Below are positions 6,630 to 14,161 of a stretch of 39,839 nucleotides of DNA, in pieces. The stretch spans positions 1 to 39,839 of IMG/VR virus record IMGVR_UViG_3300031251_000973, one strand, 5' to 3'. Within the stretch, counting starts at the first letter, position 1, and each line of letters begins with the position of its first letter. The DNA is from a virus. The notes beneath the pieces were generated by a model that did not search any database, was not told where the DNA came from, and saw only the letters and a list, made by a program, of their open reading frames with translations. The translations under genes were made by a program, and so were the position numbers.

Positions 6630-7658
6630 ATGAACGCCACGCAACAAGTTGCCGTCGCGGCGCTGACCCATCCGGGCGCCCATGAGATCAATGGGGTTCC
6701 GCATTTGCGGGACGCCAAGGGAAGATTGGTTCCGGTCGACAATATCCGCCCGATGGATCTCTTGATCGACGAGCGGGTGCGCCTGATCGCCCTCTATGCC
6801 GAAGACCTCTCGGCGGAGCTGGCGCGGTTCCAGAGCCACGCCTATGCCGACATCGCCGCCCTCGATGCGCTGATCGCCCAGGAATTCGGGATCGAGAGCC
6901 TCCCCGGAGCCAAGAACGCGGGCAATAAGGGCAACAGGACGTTCCTCAGCTTCGATGGGCTGACGATGGTCAAGATCGCCGTCTCCGACCGCATCGTGCT
7001 CGGGCCGGAGCTTCAGGCGGCGAAGGAGGTTCTTGACGCCATCATAAGGCGGCGTGGCGAGGGCGCCGATGCCTTCCTCGTCACCTTGGTCAAGCGGGCC
7101 TTTGCCGTCGATACGGAAGGCCGCGTCGACGTGCAGGCGATCCTGGCCCTGCGCCGGATGGAGGTGGACGACGACGCCTGGCCGAATTTCTGCCGCGCCA
7201 TCGATGCCTCCGTGCGGGTGATCGGCTCCAAGCGCTATCTGCGGATCTACCGGCGGGAGACCCCGGACGGGTCATGGCAGATGATCCCGCTCGACATCGC
7301 ATCGGTCGAGCCCACCCCGGCCGCATTCGCGCGCCGCACCCTGCGCCGGCAAGTCGAGGATTTGACCGCCAAGATCCATCTGGCCCGGAACCTCCTGAAG
7401 CTCGGCCGCATCTATGGCGAGGACGGCGCCATGGCCAGCATGCTGGCGCAGATGGACGAGGCGCGGGAGCTGCTCGGCGATGCCGACACGGATTTCACCA
7501 TGCCCGGCAAGGATCAAGCCACGATGCCGGCCTATGTCCGCGCATGGCTCGCCAGCGTGCCGTCCGAAGTGCTGACCCGGAGCCTGGGCACCTTCGTCGC
7601 GGATGCGATCGCCGGCGCGCTGGCGGAAGCGGCGTCCCTGGTTGGGGAGGGCGTCTGA
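6630..7658 (+). CDS. DUF3164 protein with long C-terminal extension
   Basis: A 342-residue protein. Residues 1 to about 230 match DUF3164, a family conserved in Mu-like phages beside the transposition genes: RDAKGRLVPVDNIRPMDLLI near the start, LPGAKNAGNKGNRTFLSFDG in the middle, and a C-terminal block with RVIGSKRYLRIYRRETPDGS. The usual family length is about 200 residues. Here about 110 extra residues follow (ARRTLRRQVEDLTAKIHLAR then a helical tail), as if a second gene had been fused on. Function is unknown; some databases carry a misleading 'sulfate transporter' label. The start has AAGGAAAGGAAC upstream. Confidence 0.75.
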   Translation: MNATQQVAVAALTHPGAHEINGVPHLRDAKGRLVPVDNIRPMDLLIDERVRLIALYAEDLSAELARFQSHAYADIAALDALIAQEFGIESLPGAKNAGNKGNRTFLSFDGLTMVKIAVSDRIVLGPELQAAKEVLDAIIRRRGEGADAFLVTLVKRAFAVDTEGRVDVQAILALRRMEVDDDAWPNFCRAIDASVRVIGSKRYLRIYRRETPDGSWQMIPLDIASVEPTPAAFARRTLRRQVEDLTAKIHLARNLLKLGRIYGEDGAMASMLAQMDEARELLGDADTDFTMPGKDQATMPAYVRAWLASVPSEVLTRSLGTFVADAIAGALAEAASLVGEGV

Positions 7659-7975
7659 TGCGCCCCGGATTTGTCCTGACAACCCCGGAAGGGGCTACGG
7701 AAGTGGAATTCACGGCCCTCGGCCAGGCGCTCGCCACCATCATCGATCTGGCCGGCATGCCCGATGCGGGGCGGGCTTCCCTTGGGCTCCCGGATCAGCC
7801 CCGGCCCCACACCCGCCTCGACGACCACGTCGAGGACATCCTTGCAACGCACGAGTTCGACAGCGCCGAAGATTATCGAGACCAGCTCTACCGGGTTGGG
7901 GCCTTGGTCCTGAAAGAACTGGTGGCACTCGGTCTCGATCCGACGGCAACGGCGATGACAGGAGCATCGGCATGA
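7658..7975 (+). CDS. Hypothetical protein, part of HDD-like pair
   Basis: A 105-residue protein whose second half (RLDDHVEDILATHEFDS then YRVGALVLKELVALGLDP) resembles the C-terminal half of the next gene product in layout: an Asp-Asp/His motif followed by an Ala/Leu-rich helix and a similar final helix. The pair may be diverged duplicates; this comparison was made by eye only. It starts by TGATG overlap. No named family. Confidence 0.5.
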   Translation: MRPGFVLTTPEGATEVEFTALGQALATIIDLAGMPDAGRASLGLPDQPRPHTRLDDHVEDILATHEFDSAEDYRDQLYRVGALVLKELVALGLDPTATAMTGASA

Positions 7976-8334
7976 GCGGCGCGATCGACATCGAGCCCGG
8001 CGAGGCGCTCTACACCATCGAGGCCACCGAATATCCCGCCGCCGCTCCGGAAGGCGCCGTCGAGGATCTGATGCGGGTGCTCGGCTTTGTAGCCGATGAG
8101 CGCCACGCCCAGGATATCCAGCATGGCGGCCCGAGCCATGACGACACCCACACGCCGGCCGTGTGGGAGGATCTGATCCGCGAGCATGCCTACCGTCTGA
8201 CGGATGGGGATGGACCGAATCAAGACTACCGCGCCCGCTTGATCAAGATCGCAGCCCTTGCCGTGGCGGCGGTGCAGTCCTGGGATCGTCCCCCGGCGGC
8301 GATCCGCCCCACCAACGAGACGGGAGGGGTGTGA
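7972..8334 (+). CDS. Phage protein with HDD-type motif
   Basis: A 120-residue protein. Residues about 45-105 contain RHAQDIQHGG, SHDDTHTPAVWEDL and a Tyr/Ala-rich helix. This matches the pattern 'RxxQ..hGG..HDD.H....L...A..Y' of a small all-helical domain common in phage early genes. It has no established biochemical function. The N-terminus is acidic and unrelated. Overlapping ATGA at the start and TGATG at the end place it in the same polycistron. Confidence 0.55.
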   Translation: MSGAIDIEPGEALYTIEATEYPAAAPEGAVEDLMRVLGFVADERHAQDIQHGGPSHDDTHTPAVWEDLIREHAYRLTDGDGPNQDYRARLIKIAALAVAAVQSWDRPPAAIRPTNETGGV

Positions 8335-8579
8335 TGGCGACCAATGAAACCGTTTCGAAGCCGAGCGAGCTCTATCTTGCGGCCTATGAAGTGATGTGCC
8401 CCCGGTTCGGCGAAGACGCCGCTTTGAATGGGCTTTTCATGACTTTCCTCGCGGCGGCGGCAAGGACCGGCAGGCTGCCGGAAGTGGCGGAACTTCTTCG
8501 GGGAACCCTGGAGAAGATGCCGGTGCTCGAACGTGAAGCCGCCGCCGTGAACGCCGCCTTCCCGATCGGGAGGGCGTGA
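8334..8579 (+). CDS. Small hypothetical early protein
   Basis: An 81-residue, largely helical protein (SELYLAAYEVMCPRFGEDAA, then LAAAARTGRLPEVAELLRGT). Starts and stops by TGATG overlaps with both neighbours. No family recognised. Coding is supported by the tight packing and codon pattern. Confidence 0.5.
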   Translation: MATNETVSKPSELYLAAYEVMCPRFGEDAALNGLFMTFLAAAARTGRLPEVAELLRGTLEKMPVLEREAAAVNAAFPIGRA

Positions 8580-9451
8580 TGGCCGACCTCGACGTTCCCA
8601 CCGCCGTCACGGCTCCCAGGCTCGCCAATTTGGAATTTTCCGAAGACCTCGGCCCCGTGCCGGAATTCCAATGGATCAATGCGACGCTGCTCGATGTCGA
8701 TTTGCATTATCAGCGATCGGCCAGCGAGACCCGCTCGATGGCGGTGATCCGGAAGATTGCCGAGAGCTTCTCCTGGGCGAAATTCGCGCCGATCACCGTA
8801 ACCGCCACGCCCAACGGAAGGTATCTCGTCGTCGATGGACAGCACCGCGCGAAGGCCGCTCTGCTGCACCCGAACGTCGTCCAGATACCGTGCTGGCTGA
8901 TCTCGGCTCAGTCCAGCAAAGATCAGGCAAAGGCATTCATCGGGATCAACCGCGACCGCACAAGCCTGCATGTGTTGCAGATCTACAAGGCCGAACTCGC
9001 GGCTGGCGATCCCGACGCGACCCAGATCCGGAAGATCGCCACCGCTTGCGGCGTGACCATCGCCTTCTGCTCGCCGGTCGAGCTGCACCGGATGCCGCCT
9101 CGGACGACGCAATCCGTCTCGACGCTCAAGAAGCTGCTGCGGGCGCATGGCGAGAAACCGCTCCGGGTGGCGCTGACGGCGCTGGCCGAAGCCTATCCGG
9201 ACACGGGCGGCGATCTGCGCGGGCAGCTGATCGAAGCCGCAACCCTGATCGTGCTGGCGCATGGGCCGCGTCTCGACGCGAAGCGTCTGGCCTCGGTCCT
9301 ATCCGAGCAGACGGGCGAGGAGTGGATCGAGCACGGGCGGCTCCTCAGGAAGGCTTTCGCTGGAAAGGCGGTCCCCGCGCTCATCGAGACGATTATCCGG
9401 AAATACGACAACCGGCTGCCCCCGGACCGGCGTCTCGGAAAGGGTGTGTGA
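8579..9451 (+). CDS. ParB/sulfiredoxin-like nuclease-fold protein
   Basis: A 290-residue protein. Residues about 35-110 form a ParB N-terminal domain: HYQRSASETRSMAVIRKI, then PITVTATPNGRYLVVDGQHR with the signature DGQHR at 86-90. The rest is helical and contains a possible HTH (QIRKIATACGVTIAFCSPVE). Proteins of this type in Mu-like phages are not plasmid partition proteins. ParB-fold members bind CTP or act as nucleases, but which applies here cannot be read from the sequence. The start is the ATG overlapping the previous stop; a GTG one codon upstream is also possible. Confidence 0.75.
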   Translation: MADLDVPTAVTAPRLANLEFSEDLGPVPEFQWINATLLDVDLHYQRSASETRSMAVIRKIAESFSWAKFAPITVTATPNGRYLVVDGQHRAKAALLHPNVVQIPCWLISAQSSKDQAKAFIGINRDRTSLHVLQIYKAELAAGDPDATQIRKIATACGVTIAFCSPVELHRMPPRTTQSVSTLKKLLRAHGEKPLRVALTALAEAYPDTGGDLRGQLIEAATLIVLAHGPRLDAKRLASVLSEQTGEEWIEHGRLLRKAFAGKAVPALIETIIRKYDNRLPPDRRLGKGV

Positions 9452-9452
9452 C

Positions 9453-9731
9453 ATGGCCCGCCGCACCCCATCGCGCCGCCGCCCGCACCGGTTCGAGATG
9501 GACTGGGATTTGGCTTTGACCATCGGCCAGGAGCTTGCCGATCGGGATGCCGGGTTTCTCGCCATCGGGTGGAAACGAGCCCGGCGCGTCCGCGTCACCC
9601 TGACCGCCGCCGCCCTGTTCAACGTCTGCTTCGTCTGGACGCGCGGGGGCCAGGGCGCTCGGGAGAAGCACTGCATCACGATCAAGGGCATCCGCCTGGA
9701 TCAGGACGCAGCCGCGACGGGGGCGACGTGA
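9453..9731 (+). CDS. Small basic hypothetical protein
   Basis: A 92-residue protein with an Arg-rich start (MARRTPSRRRPHRFEMDWDL) and a central beta-like stretch. No family recognised. It lies directly after the ParB-like gene and its stop overlaps the next ATG. Confidence 0.45.
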   Translation: MARRTPSRRRPHRFEMDWDLALTIGQELADRDAGFLAIGWKRARRVRVTLTAAALFNVCFVWTRGGQGAREKHCITIKGIRLDQDAAATGAT

Positions 9732-9931
9732 TGACCGGCAATCCGGTCGCCGTCAACGCAAGCCATGCTCCCACCTGCGGCTGCTGCGACGGGACCGGCC
9801 TCACCGAGGACATCCGAGGAACGGAACGGCCATGCAGCCGCTGCCGAGTGACCGAGTTTTCGGACTGGTATGCGCGGCAAGTCGAAGCGGGTCGGAGAGA
9901 AATCGTCGCCGCCGTGAACCGTGAAGATTGA
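9731..9931 (+). CDS. Small zinc-ribbon protein (CxxC...CxxC)
   Basis: A 66-residue protein with Cys16-x-x-Cys19 followed by GTGL, and Cys35-x-x-Cys38. The CCDGTGL element resembles one DnaJ-type zinc repeat. The C-terminal helix is amphipathic. Probably a zinc-stabilised early accessory protein; partner unknown. Confidence 0.5.
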   Translation: MTGNPVAVNASHAPTCGCCDGTGLTEDIRGTERPCSRCRVTEFSDWYARQVEAGRREIVAAVNRED

Positions 9932-9959
9932 GCCGGGAATATTTGAGGATGAATTGGAC

Positions 9960-10211
9960 ATGACGATCACGAATTTGAAGCCATGCCCGGTCTGCGGACG
10001 GGAGATCCATTTGAATTCCCTCACCTGCCTCGATTGCTGGGCGCTGGTGCCGGAAGCACATCGTAAGGCGCTCGCGGTGATCGCTCTCCCGCGCCCCCGC
10101 CCGAACAGCGGCTCGCAACGCGCCGCTGTTCGGCAACAACACCAGCGCGTCATCGACGCGGCGATCCGCGAGGCGAGCATGGCCAGGACGGCGATGGAGG
10201 ACCGGCGGTAA
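9960..10211 (+). CDS. Small zinc-ribbon protein
   Basis: An 83-residue protein with an N-terminal Cys4 ribbon: Cys9-x-x-Cys12 (CPVCGREIH) and Cys23-x-x-Cys26 (CLDCW). A basic helical tail follows. The ATG at 9960 is preferred over an in-frame GTG at 9921 because TTTGAGGAT lies a few bases before it, and because the earlier start would overlap the previous gene. Its stop overlaps the next ATG. Function unknown. Confidence 0.55.
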   Translation: MTITNLKPCPVCGREIHLNSLTCLDCWALVPEAHRKALAVIALPRPRPNSGSQRAAVRQQHQRVIDAAIREASMARTAMEDRR

Positions 10212-10612
10212 TGGTCGCCTACAGCTTCAAGGCTCGCTTCGCCGAGCCGATCCTCGACGAGACCAAGGGCGGCACGATCCGCGCCGATCGGCGGCGGCAT
10301 GCGCGGCCGGGCGAGGCGCTACAGCTCTATACGGGGATGCGGACCCACCAATGCCGGTTGGTTGCACGGCAAACCTGCCTCGCGGTCGAGCCGATCCGGA
10401 TCGATGTGGCGGCGAATTGGATCGAGGTCGGCGGGACGCAGATCAACGACATCCTCGATCCGCTCGCCCTCGATCTTTTCGCCCGGTTCGATGGCTTCCG
10501 GGATTGGGCGGATATGCAGGGTTTCTGGTGGGACACGTATAGCCAGGACATTTTCTCGGGCTGGCATATCCGCTGGGCGCCGTTCCCTGTCGGGTTGGAG
10601 ATGGGGCGATGA
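10211..10612 (+). CDS. ASCH-domain-like phage protein
   Basis: A 133-residue protein with the features of a phage ASCH/PUA-like family. The start is YSFKARFAEPILDETKGGTI, followed by the basic patch RADRRRHARPGE, then LQLYTGMRTHQCRL. The C-terminus has aromatic residues (GFWWDTYSQDIF). ASCH domains are predicted nucleic-acid-binding beta-barrels; the 'K-x-x-T-I-R-x-x-R' arrangement is typical. The biological role in Mu-like phages is not established. It sits just before the Mor-like regulator and overlaps its start. Confidence 0.7.
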   Translation: MVAYSFKARFAEPILDETKGGTIRADRRRHARPGEALQLYTGMRTHQCRLVARQTCLAVEPIRIDVAANWIEVGGTQINDILDPLALDLFARFDGFRDWADMQGFWWDTYSQDIFSGWHIRWAPFPVGLEMGR

Positions 10613-10998
10613 GCCGGGGTGAGCTGACCTACGACTATCTGGTCGAGCTGATCGGGCGCGAGGCGGCGGAGCGTCTCTCCGAGGTCCGGGGCGGGCGCAG
10701 GATGTACTTGCCGCCGCCGCATCGCCTTGGACCGAATTGTCCGCTCGTGCGGGCGGTCGGAGCGGCGGCGGCGCGGGTGCTGGTCAAGTCGCTCCAGCCG
10801 GGGGAGATGATCTCGGTTCCGATCGGTCCCGGCAAGCGCTCGCGGATCAGGGCCTTGCGGACCGAAGGCCGCAGCATCGACGAGATCGCCGCTGATCTGC
10901 GCTGCACGCGCCGCCACGTCTTCTACGTCCTGGCCGAAGAGCCACCCCCGGCGACCGAGCCGCCGCCGCTGCTTGCCCTGATGGGGGCCGTGCGATGA
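10609..10998 (+). CDS. mor: Mor-family transcription activator
   Basis: A 129-residue protein matching the Mor/C activator family of Mu. An N-terminal dimerisation helix region (YDYLVELIGREAAERLSEV) is followed by the family's beta motif GGRRMYLPPP (residues about 28-37). A C-terminal HTH follows at about 84-112 (RALRTEGRSIDEIAADLRCT then RRHVFYVL). Mor activates the middle promoter of Mu by binding a dyad next to RNA polymerase. The candidate target here is the repeated dyad GGTGAA-N4-TTCACC at 13243 and 20993. The last gene of the early chain before the minus-strand cassette. Only one Mor/C-type gene is visible, so it may do the work of both Mor and C. Confidence 0.8.
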   Translation: MSRGELTYDYLVELIGREAAERLSEVRGGRRMYLPPPHRLGPNCPLVRAVGAAAARVLVKSLQPGEMISVPIGPGKRSRIRALRTEGRSIDEIAADLRCTRRHVFYVLAEEPPPATEPPPLLALMGAVR

Positions 10999-11006
10999 CG
11001 CGCAAA

Positions 11007-11966
11007 TCAGAAGAGCCCAGCCCGGATCAACGTGGCATCGGCGAGCCGATCGTTTATCATTTTCACGTTGATCTTCATGGCTACGGGCTTCTTCTCCCAT
11101 TCGCCGGTTTGGAGAGCCTGTGTCTGGTCCAGGCTCAAAGTGCCTTCGGGCACCTTCACCGTCAGTACCTCATTCGTGTGGATATTGCGGACCTTCAGAC
11201 GAAAGCCGCCCGGCACCTGCCCGGAATCGACGCTGAGAATGATGAATTCGGCATCGAGGCGGGATTCGACGGCTTCGGCGCGAGGGCGCCGGATAATTCG
11301 CTGCGCGGTCTCGCCGTCGATGACCGGGATGTCATCGATTACAAGCTGATCCGCTGGAGCGAGACGCTTGAGCAGGGTCTCCTGAAGCAACTGCATTTGA
11401 AGCATTTGATCGTGAAGGACCGGGGAGAGATCGGCAGCCTTCCTAAGCAACTCATAGCGCCGCGTCTCTTCCCGGCTGAGTTCCAGCTTTTGGTCAATTT
11501 CCTTCTCGTCCAGCATGGCGTTCAGATGGGTCTTCCAGACATAACCGCCAGCGATCAGTGCTGCCATGCCGAGAATGACGATCATGAGTTCCCTGGCACT
11601 CATTTTGCGTACCGCTTGTTGAGCTATGGCGTTGAGGATTGGCGACATTTTGGAAATGAACGTGGTCGAGCGCCCAGCCTGGAAATGTACGACCAGCTCG
11701 GTATATTTACGTTCCTCTTTCGAAAGCCGCTGTTCCGTTCCGTAAGTCAGTCGAGCATAGGCCTTGTCGACGACTTTCTGAAGAGCCAGCAACGCAGGCA
11801 TAATTCTGGTGGGAACGCCGCCATCAAAGCTCAGCCCCCTGATGGTGACCTCGAAATTCGGCCAACCTTGGAATTCGACGGACCAATCGGCTCCGACGCC
11901 ATCTTCCACCACCCTTTGCAGGGCGGCGTAAAGGTCCGCCTCCCCAGCGATCTCAATCATTTCCAT
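11007..11966 (-). CDS. Membrane-anchored protein of unknown function (cargo gene 3)
   Basis: A 319-residue protein on the minus strand. Residues 1-100 form an alpha/beta domain (DLYAALQRVV, EFQGWPNFEVTIRG, then LQKVVDKAYARLTYG). A single membrane segment follows at about 127-144 (LMIVILGMAALIAGGYVW). Residues 150-205 are a charged, coiled-coil-like helix, and the C-terminal domain is beta-rich (FRLKVRNIHTNEVLTVKV). GGGAGGACACGCGACG precedes the ATG. GC content is much lower than around it: two sampled 60-base lines have 28 and 33 G+C, against 48 in a sampled line of the preceding mor gene. It lies between mor and later genes, facing their transcription. Similar N-terminal domains occur, as I recall, in uncharacterised prophage proteins, but no function is established. 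Superinfection exclusion or defence is an inference. Confidence 0.8.
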   Translation of the reverse strand: MEMIEIAGEADLYAALQRVVEDGVGADWSVEFQGWPNFEVTIRGLSFDGGVPTRIMPALLALQKVVDKAYARLTYGTEQRLSKEERKYTELVVHFQAGRSTTFISKMSPILNAIAQQAVRKMSARELMIVILGMAALIAGGYVWKTHLNAMLDEKEIDQKLELSREETRRYELLRKAADLSPVLHDQMLQMQLLQETLLKRLAPADQLVIDDIPVIDGETAQRIIRRPRAEAVESRLDAEFIILSVDSGQVPGGFRLKVRNIHTNEVLTVKVPEGTLSLDQTQALQTGEWEKKPVAMKINVKMINDRLADATLIRAGLF

Positions 11967-12015
11967 CGTCGCGTGTCCTCCCTAAAAGTTGATTGTCGGT
12001 GGAACTACGCGAGTC

Positions 12016-12030
12016 TTGAGGATGTCTCAA
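12016..12030. promoter_or_regulatory. Inverted repeat upstream of minus-strand cargo gene 3
   Basis: TTGAG (12016-12020) and CTCAA (12026-12030) flank five bases. On the minus strand this overlaps a possible promoter: a TTGAGA-like -35 and a TAGTTC-like -10, 17 bases apart, about 30 bases before the ribosome-binding site. It could be the promoter/operator of the cargo gene. Weak matches, position-based inference. Confidence 0.3.
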
Positions 12031-12052
12031 CAATTTTGCGGAGAGCGGCGCC

Positions 12053-12430
12053 ATGACAACCGCCCCCGCGCGCCTCCCCACCCTCGCCGATCTCGACCGT
12101 GACGAGCTGCTGCGGTTTGCGGAGTGCCACGCCTTTGCCTTCCGCGCCCGAGATTTGATCTGGGTGCAATGGGAGGTGGCGTGCCGCCGCCGTCACGCGG
12201 CGTATGAGGACGTGCTGGCCCTTGCCGATGAGCTGATCCGGTTGGCGCGGGCCGTGGATCTTGCCCAAGATGCGGTGCGCGCCAACCCGACGACAGCTAA
12301 ACAGTTTTTTGCGGCCCATGCTGCCTATGAGGAGGTGACGGCACGGGAGGGCAAACTGCGCGCCAAAGCCGATCGCCTGGATCGACGCGCCAATCGGCTC
12401 TATGCGTTGTATCAGAGCCTGCCGCGATGA
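12053..12430 (+). CDS. Helical hypothetical protein before GemA
   Basis: A 125-residue, almost entirely helical protein (DELLRFAECHAFAFRARDLI, then a long charged helix ending RLDRRANRLYALYQSLPR). The C-terminal half looks like a coiled coil rich in Arg and Lys. No named family. Its stop overlaps the GemA start by ATGA, so the two are coupled. Transcription must come from upstream across the minus-strand cargo gene or from a promoter near 11970-12050. Confidence 0.55.
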   Translation: MTTAPARLPTLADLDRDELLRFAECHAFAFRARDLIWVQWEVACRRRHAAYEDVLALADELIRLARAVDLAQDAVRANPTTAKQFFAAHAAYEEVTAREGKLRAKADRLDRRANRLYALYQSLPR

Positions 12431-13164
12431 GCGCCGCTCTCGATCTCCGCACCCGGCAGCTCGCCGCCATCCATGCCGGGAGGAAACAGATCGGCATGGA
12501 GGAGGATGATTACCGGGCGATCGTCTCCCGGATCAGCCGGGGCCGGACGGAGAGTTCCGGGGAGATGACCGACACCGAAAGGGCAAGGCTGCTCGACCAT
12601 CTGAAAACCCTCGGCGCCGGCAAGAAGCCATCCGGCAAATCCACCATGCCCGCCCGCGCGCGGCCACCTGAAAAGCTGGCGCCGCAGGTGGGCAAGCTCC
12701 GGGCGCTGTGGATTTCGCTCTGGCAATTGGGCGTGGTGGATCATCGGGAAGACACGGCGCTGGCCGCGTTCGTGCGGCGCCAGACCGGGCTCGATGCGTG
12801 GTCCTGGAATTCGGCCGAACACCTCCGCGCCGCGATCGAGGCGCTGAAGGAATGGGGCAAGCGGTTCGAGATGAAAGCGCCGGACCGGAAATTCCGGGAT
12901 GCCGTCGCCGCGGCACGTCTGGCGGCGGGGCTTGATGATGGCGGGTCCGCCTTTGAGGAAAAGGTATTGTTGATCCGGGCGCAGTGGAGCCGCCTCGGCG
13001 TGCTGGGCGCTGTGGCCCAGGCGGATACGCTGGGCGCTTGGCTCCAGGCAAGCCACGGGGTGACGGCGGGGCATTTCTTGAGCGGCGAGCAGGCCGATGC
13101 GGCGATCGCCGATCTCGGCACCCAAATCCGCCGAACGAGGAAAAGCTCGGATCAAGGCGGGTGA
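12427..13164 (+). CDS. gemA: GemA / Mu gp16-like regulatory protein
   Basis: A 245-residue protein. The N-terminus matches the GemA/gp16 (DUF1018) family: LAAIHAGRKQIGMEEDDYRA, then ISRGRTESSGEMTDTERARL and a short DHLKTLG. The C-terminal part continues the family pattern with VGKLRALWISLWQLGVVDHR and a conserved-looking FVRRQTGLDAWSW. In Mu, GemA influences host gene expression and DNA topology; the mechanism is not settled. It is longer than Mu GemA because of an additional ~70-residue helical tail. This is the last gene before the first late-type control region at 13165-13295. Confidence 0.8.
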   Translation: MSAALDLRTRQLAAIHAGRKQIGMEEDDYRAIVSRISRGRTESSGEMTDTERARLLDHLKTLGAGKKPSGKSTMPARARPPEKLAPQVGKLRALWISLWQLGVVDHREDTALAAFVRRQTGLDAWSWNSAEHLRAAIEALKEWGKRFEMKAPDRKFRDAVAAARLAAGLDDGGSAFEEKVLLIRAQWSRLGVLGAVAQADTLGAWLQASHGVTAGHFLSGEQADAAIADLGTQIRRTRKSSDQGG

Positions 13165-13194
13165 GATGACCCGCGCGAGCCGCCGCCGCTTGCC

Positions 13195-13209
13195 TTGACG
13201 ACGCGTCAA
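13195..13209. promoter_or_regulatory. Inverted repeat TTGACG-acg-CGTCAA
   Basis: A perfect six-base inverted repeat in the gap after gemA, about 35 bases before the dyad at 13243. It may be an operator, or its TTGACG half may act as a -35 element; no convincing -10 follows at the right distance. Confidence 0.35.
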
Positions 13210-13214
13210 TCATA

Positions 13215-13258
13215 GGGTGAAGGGGTGCCCCGGAACCGCAGTGGTGAATAGGTTCACC
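13215..13258 (+). promoter_or_regulatory. Candidate activator site 1 (GGTGAA-TAGG-TTCACC)
   Basis: A 16-base dyad (13243-13258) identical in arms and spacer to the one at 20993-21008; 17 consecutive bases are shared. An extra half-site GGGTGAA lies at 13215-13221. Both copies lie in non-coding DNA just ahead of late-type operons and nowhere else in intergenic DNA of the window. The product of the mor-like gene is the obvious candidate ligand. A GATACT hexamer is centred 35 bases downstream of the dyad centre. Confidence 0.6.
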
Positions 13259-13295
13259 CGCGCAAGCGGTGATAATCGCCGCGATACTGGCGGCC

Positions 13296-13775
13296 ATGAG
13301 CGACAAAACCACCTTCCTTCAATACCGCATCCACGTCGTCCAACCGGCGCTGGCCGTTCTCAATTTGCCGGGCGGCGAGGCGGCGGAGTTGATCGTGGTC
13401 GGCACGGCGGCGCAGGAGACGCGGCTTGAGCGCTTCGCCCAAACCCCCTCCGGCCCGGCGCGGTGCTTCCTCCAGATCGAACAGCCGACATTCGACGATC
13501 TCTTCGATAATTTCCTGGATCACCGGCCCGATCTCCGCGACCTCGCCTTGGGCATGGCGGTGCCGCATTACGATCTCTTCGACCAGCTGACCTGGAATTT
13601 GCGGTTCGCCGCCGCCATCGCCCGGCTGATCTATTACCGCGCCCCCGGTCCGCTTCCCGCCGCGTCCGACATCGAGGGGCTGGCGGCTTACTACAAAAAA
13701 TTCTGGAACACCTCGGGTGGCGCGGCCACGCCCGAGGAATTCGTGCGCAATTTCCATGCGCTCGTCGCCTCCTGA
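13296..13775 (+). CDS. Probable muralytic (transglycosylase-like) phage protein
   Basis: A 159-residue protein of a family common in phage lysis regions. The visible core is ELIVVGTAAQETRLERFAQ, with a Glu in the position of a lysozyme/SLT catalytic acid, then ARCFLQIEQPTFDDLFDNFL, which resembles the 'A-x-GLxQI' motif of transglycosylase folds. It probably degrades peptidoglycan at lysis, although homologues are mostly annotated as hypothetical. There is no signal peptide, so export would need a holin. The first gene after the dyad at 13243 and followed by a holin-like gene, which supports the lysis assignment. The ribosome-binding site is weak (GGCGG). Confidence 0.5.
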   Translation: MSDKTTFLQYRIHVVQPALAVLNLPGGEAAELIVVGTAAQETRLERFAQTPSGPARCFLQIEQPTFDDLFDNFLDHRPDLRDLALGMAVPHYDLFDQLTWNLRFAAAIARLIYYRAPGPLPAASDIEGLAAYYKKFWNTSGGAATPEEFVRNFHALVAS

Positions 13776-13798
13776 GGCCGCATTCAACGGGGTTTTAC

Positions 13799-14086
13799 AT
13801 GAGCTTCAATCTCAAGGATTTGCTTGCCCTGGTCGGCGATATCGTCAGCCACGCGAACGACACCGGCGCTCTCGCCGACATTACCCATGGCAAGGGCGGT
13901 CTCCATAAGGACGTCGCCATTGCGGGGGTCGTCTTGAGTACCATCGCCACCGTCGCCCCGCTCTTCGGCGGCCCCGGCGCCGCCATCGGCACGGCTGCCG
14001 GTGTCGGCGAGCAGCTGCTCGAAGGCGCCAGCGGAGCCCAGCCTCAGCCGGCGAATACCGACGAGGCCGTCAAGGCCGCCGCCTGA
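13799..14086 (+). CDS. Small hydrophobic protein, holin candidate
   Basis: A 95-residue protein with one long hydrophobic stretch at about 40-70 (VAIAGVVLSTIATVAPLFGG followed by a Gly/Ala-rich helix), an N-terminal helix, and a polar Gln/Ala tail. Size, position after the muralytic-like gene and the hydrophobic segment suggest a holin or a membrane accessory of lysis. The sequence matches no named holin family that I recognise. AACGGGG precedes the ATG. A rho-independent terminator follows 28 bases after its stop. Confidence 0.45.
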   Translation: MSFNLKDLLALVGDIVSHANDTGALADITHGKGGLHKDVAIAGVVLSTIATVAPLFGGPGAAIGTAAGVGEQLLEGASGAQPQPANTDEAVKAAA

Positions 14087-14114
14087 CGGCCCACGCCACT
14101 TATACCCAGTTCAG

Positions 14115-14152
14115 CCCAGGCGGAAGCGTGTTCGCCTGGGGTTTTTCCCAGG
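14115..14152 (+). terminator. Terminator that can refold to hide the next ribosome-binding site
   Basis: CCCAGGCG (14115-14122) and CGCCTGGG (14133-14140) form an eight-base stem with a ten-base loop, followed by G and five T: a good rho-independent terminator. The same CCTGGG (14135-14140) is also complementary to CCCAGG at 14147-14152, which overlaps the AGGAGA ribosome-binding site of the TTG-started gene at 14162. The two folds exclude each other. In one, transcription ends; in the other, translation start is masked. Confidence 0.65.
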
Positions 14153-14161
14153 AGAAAAGCC

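Noticed and set aside
10995-12056. Long plus-strand frame starting with an ATGA overlap to mor
   Set aside because: It is the mirror of the minus-strand membrane-protein gene. Its translation is His/Leu/Phe-rich without domain character, whereas the minus-strand product has a membrane helix, a ribosome-binding site and normal composition.
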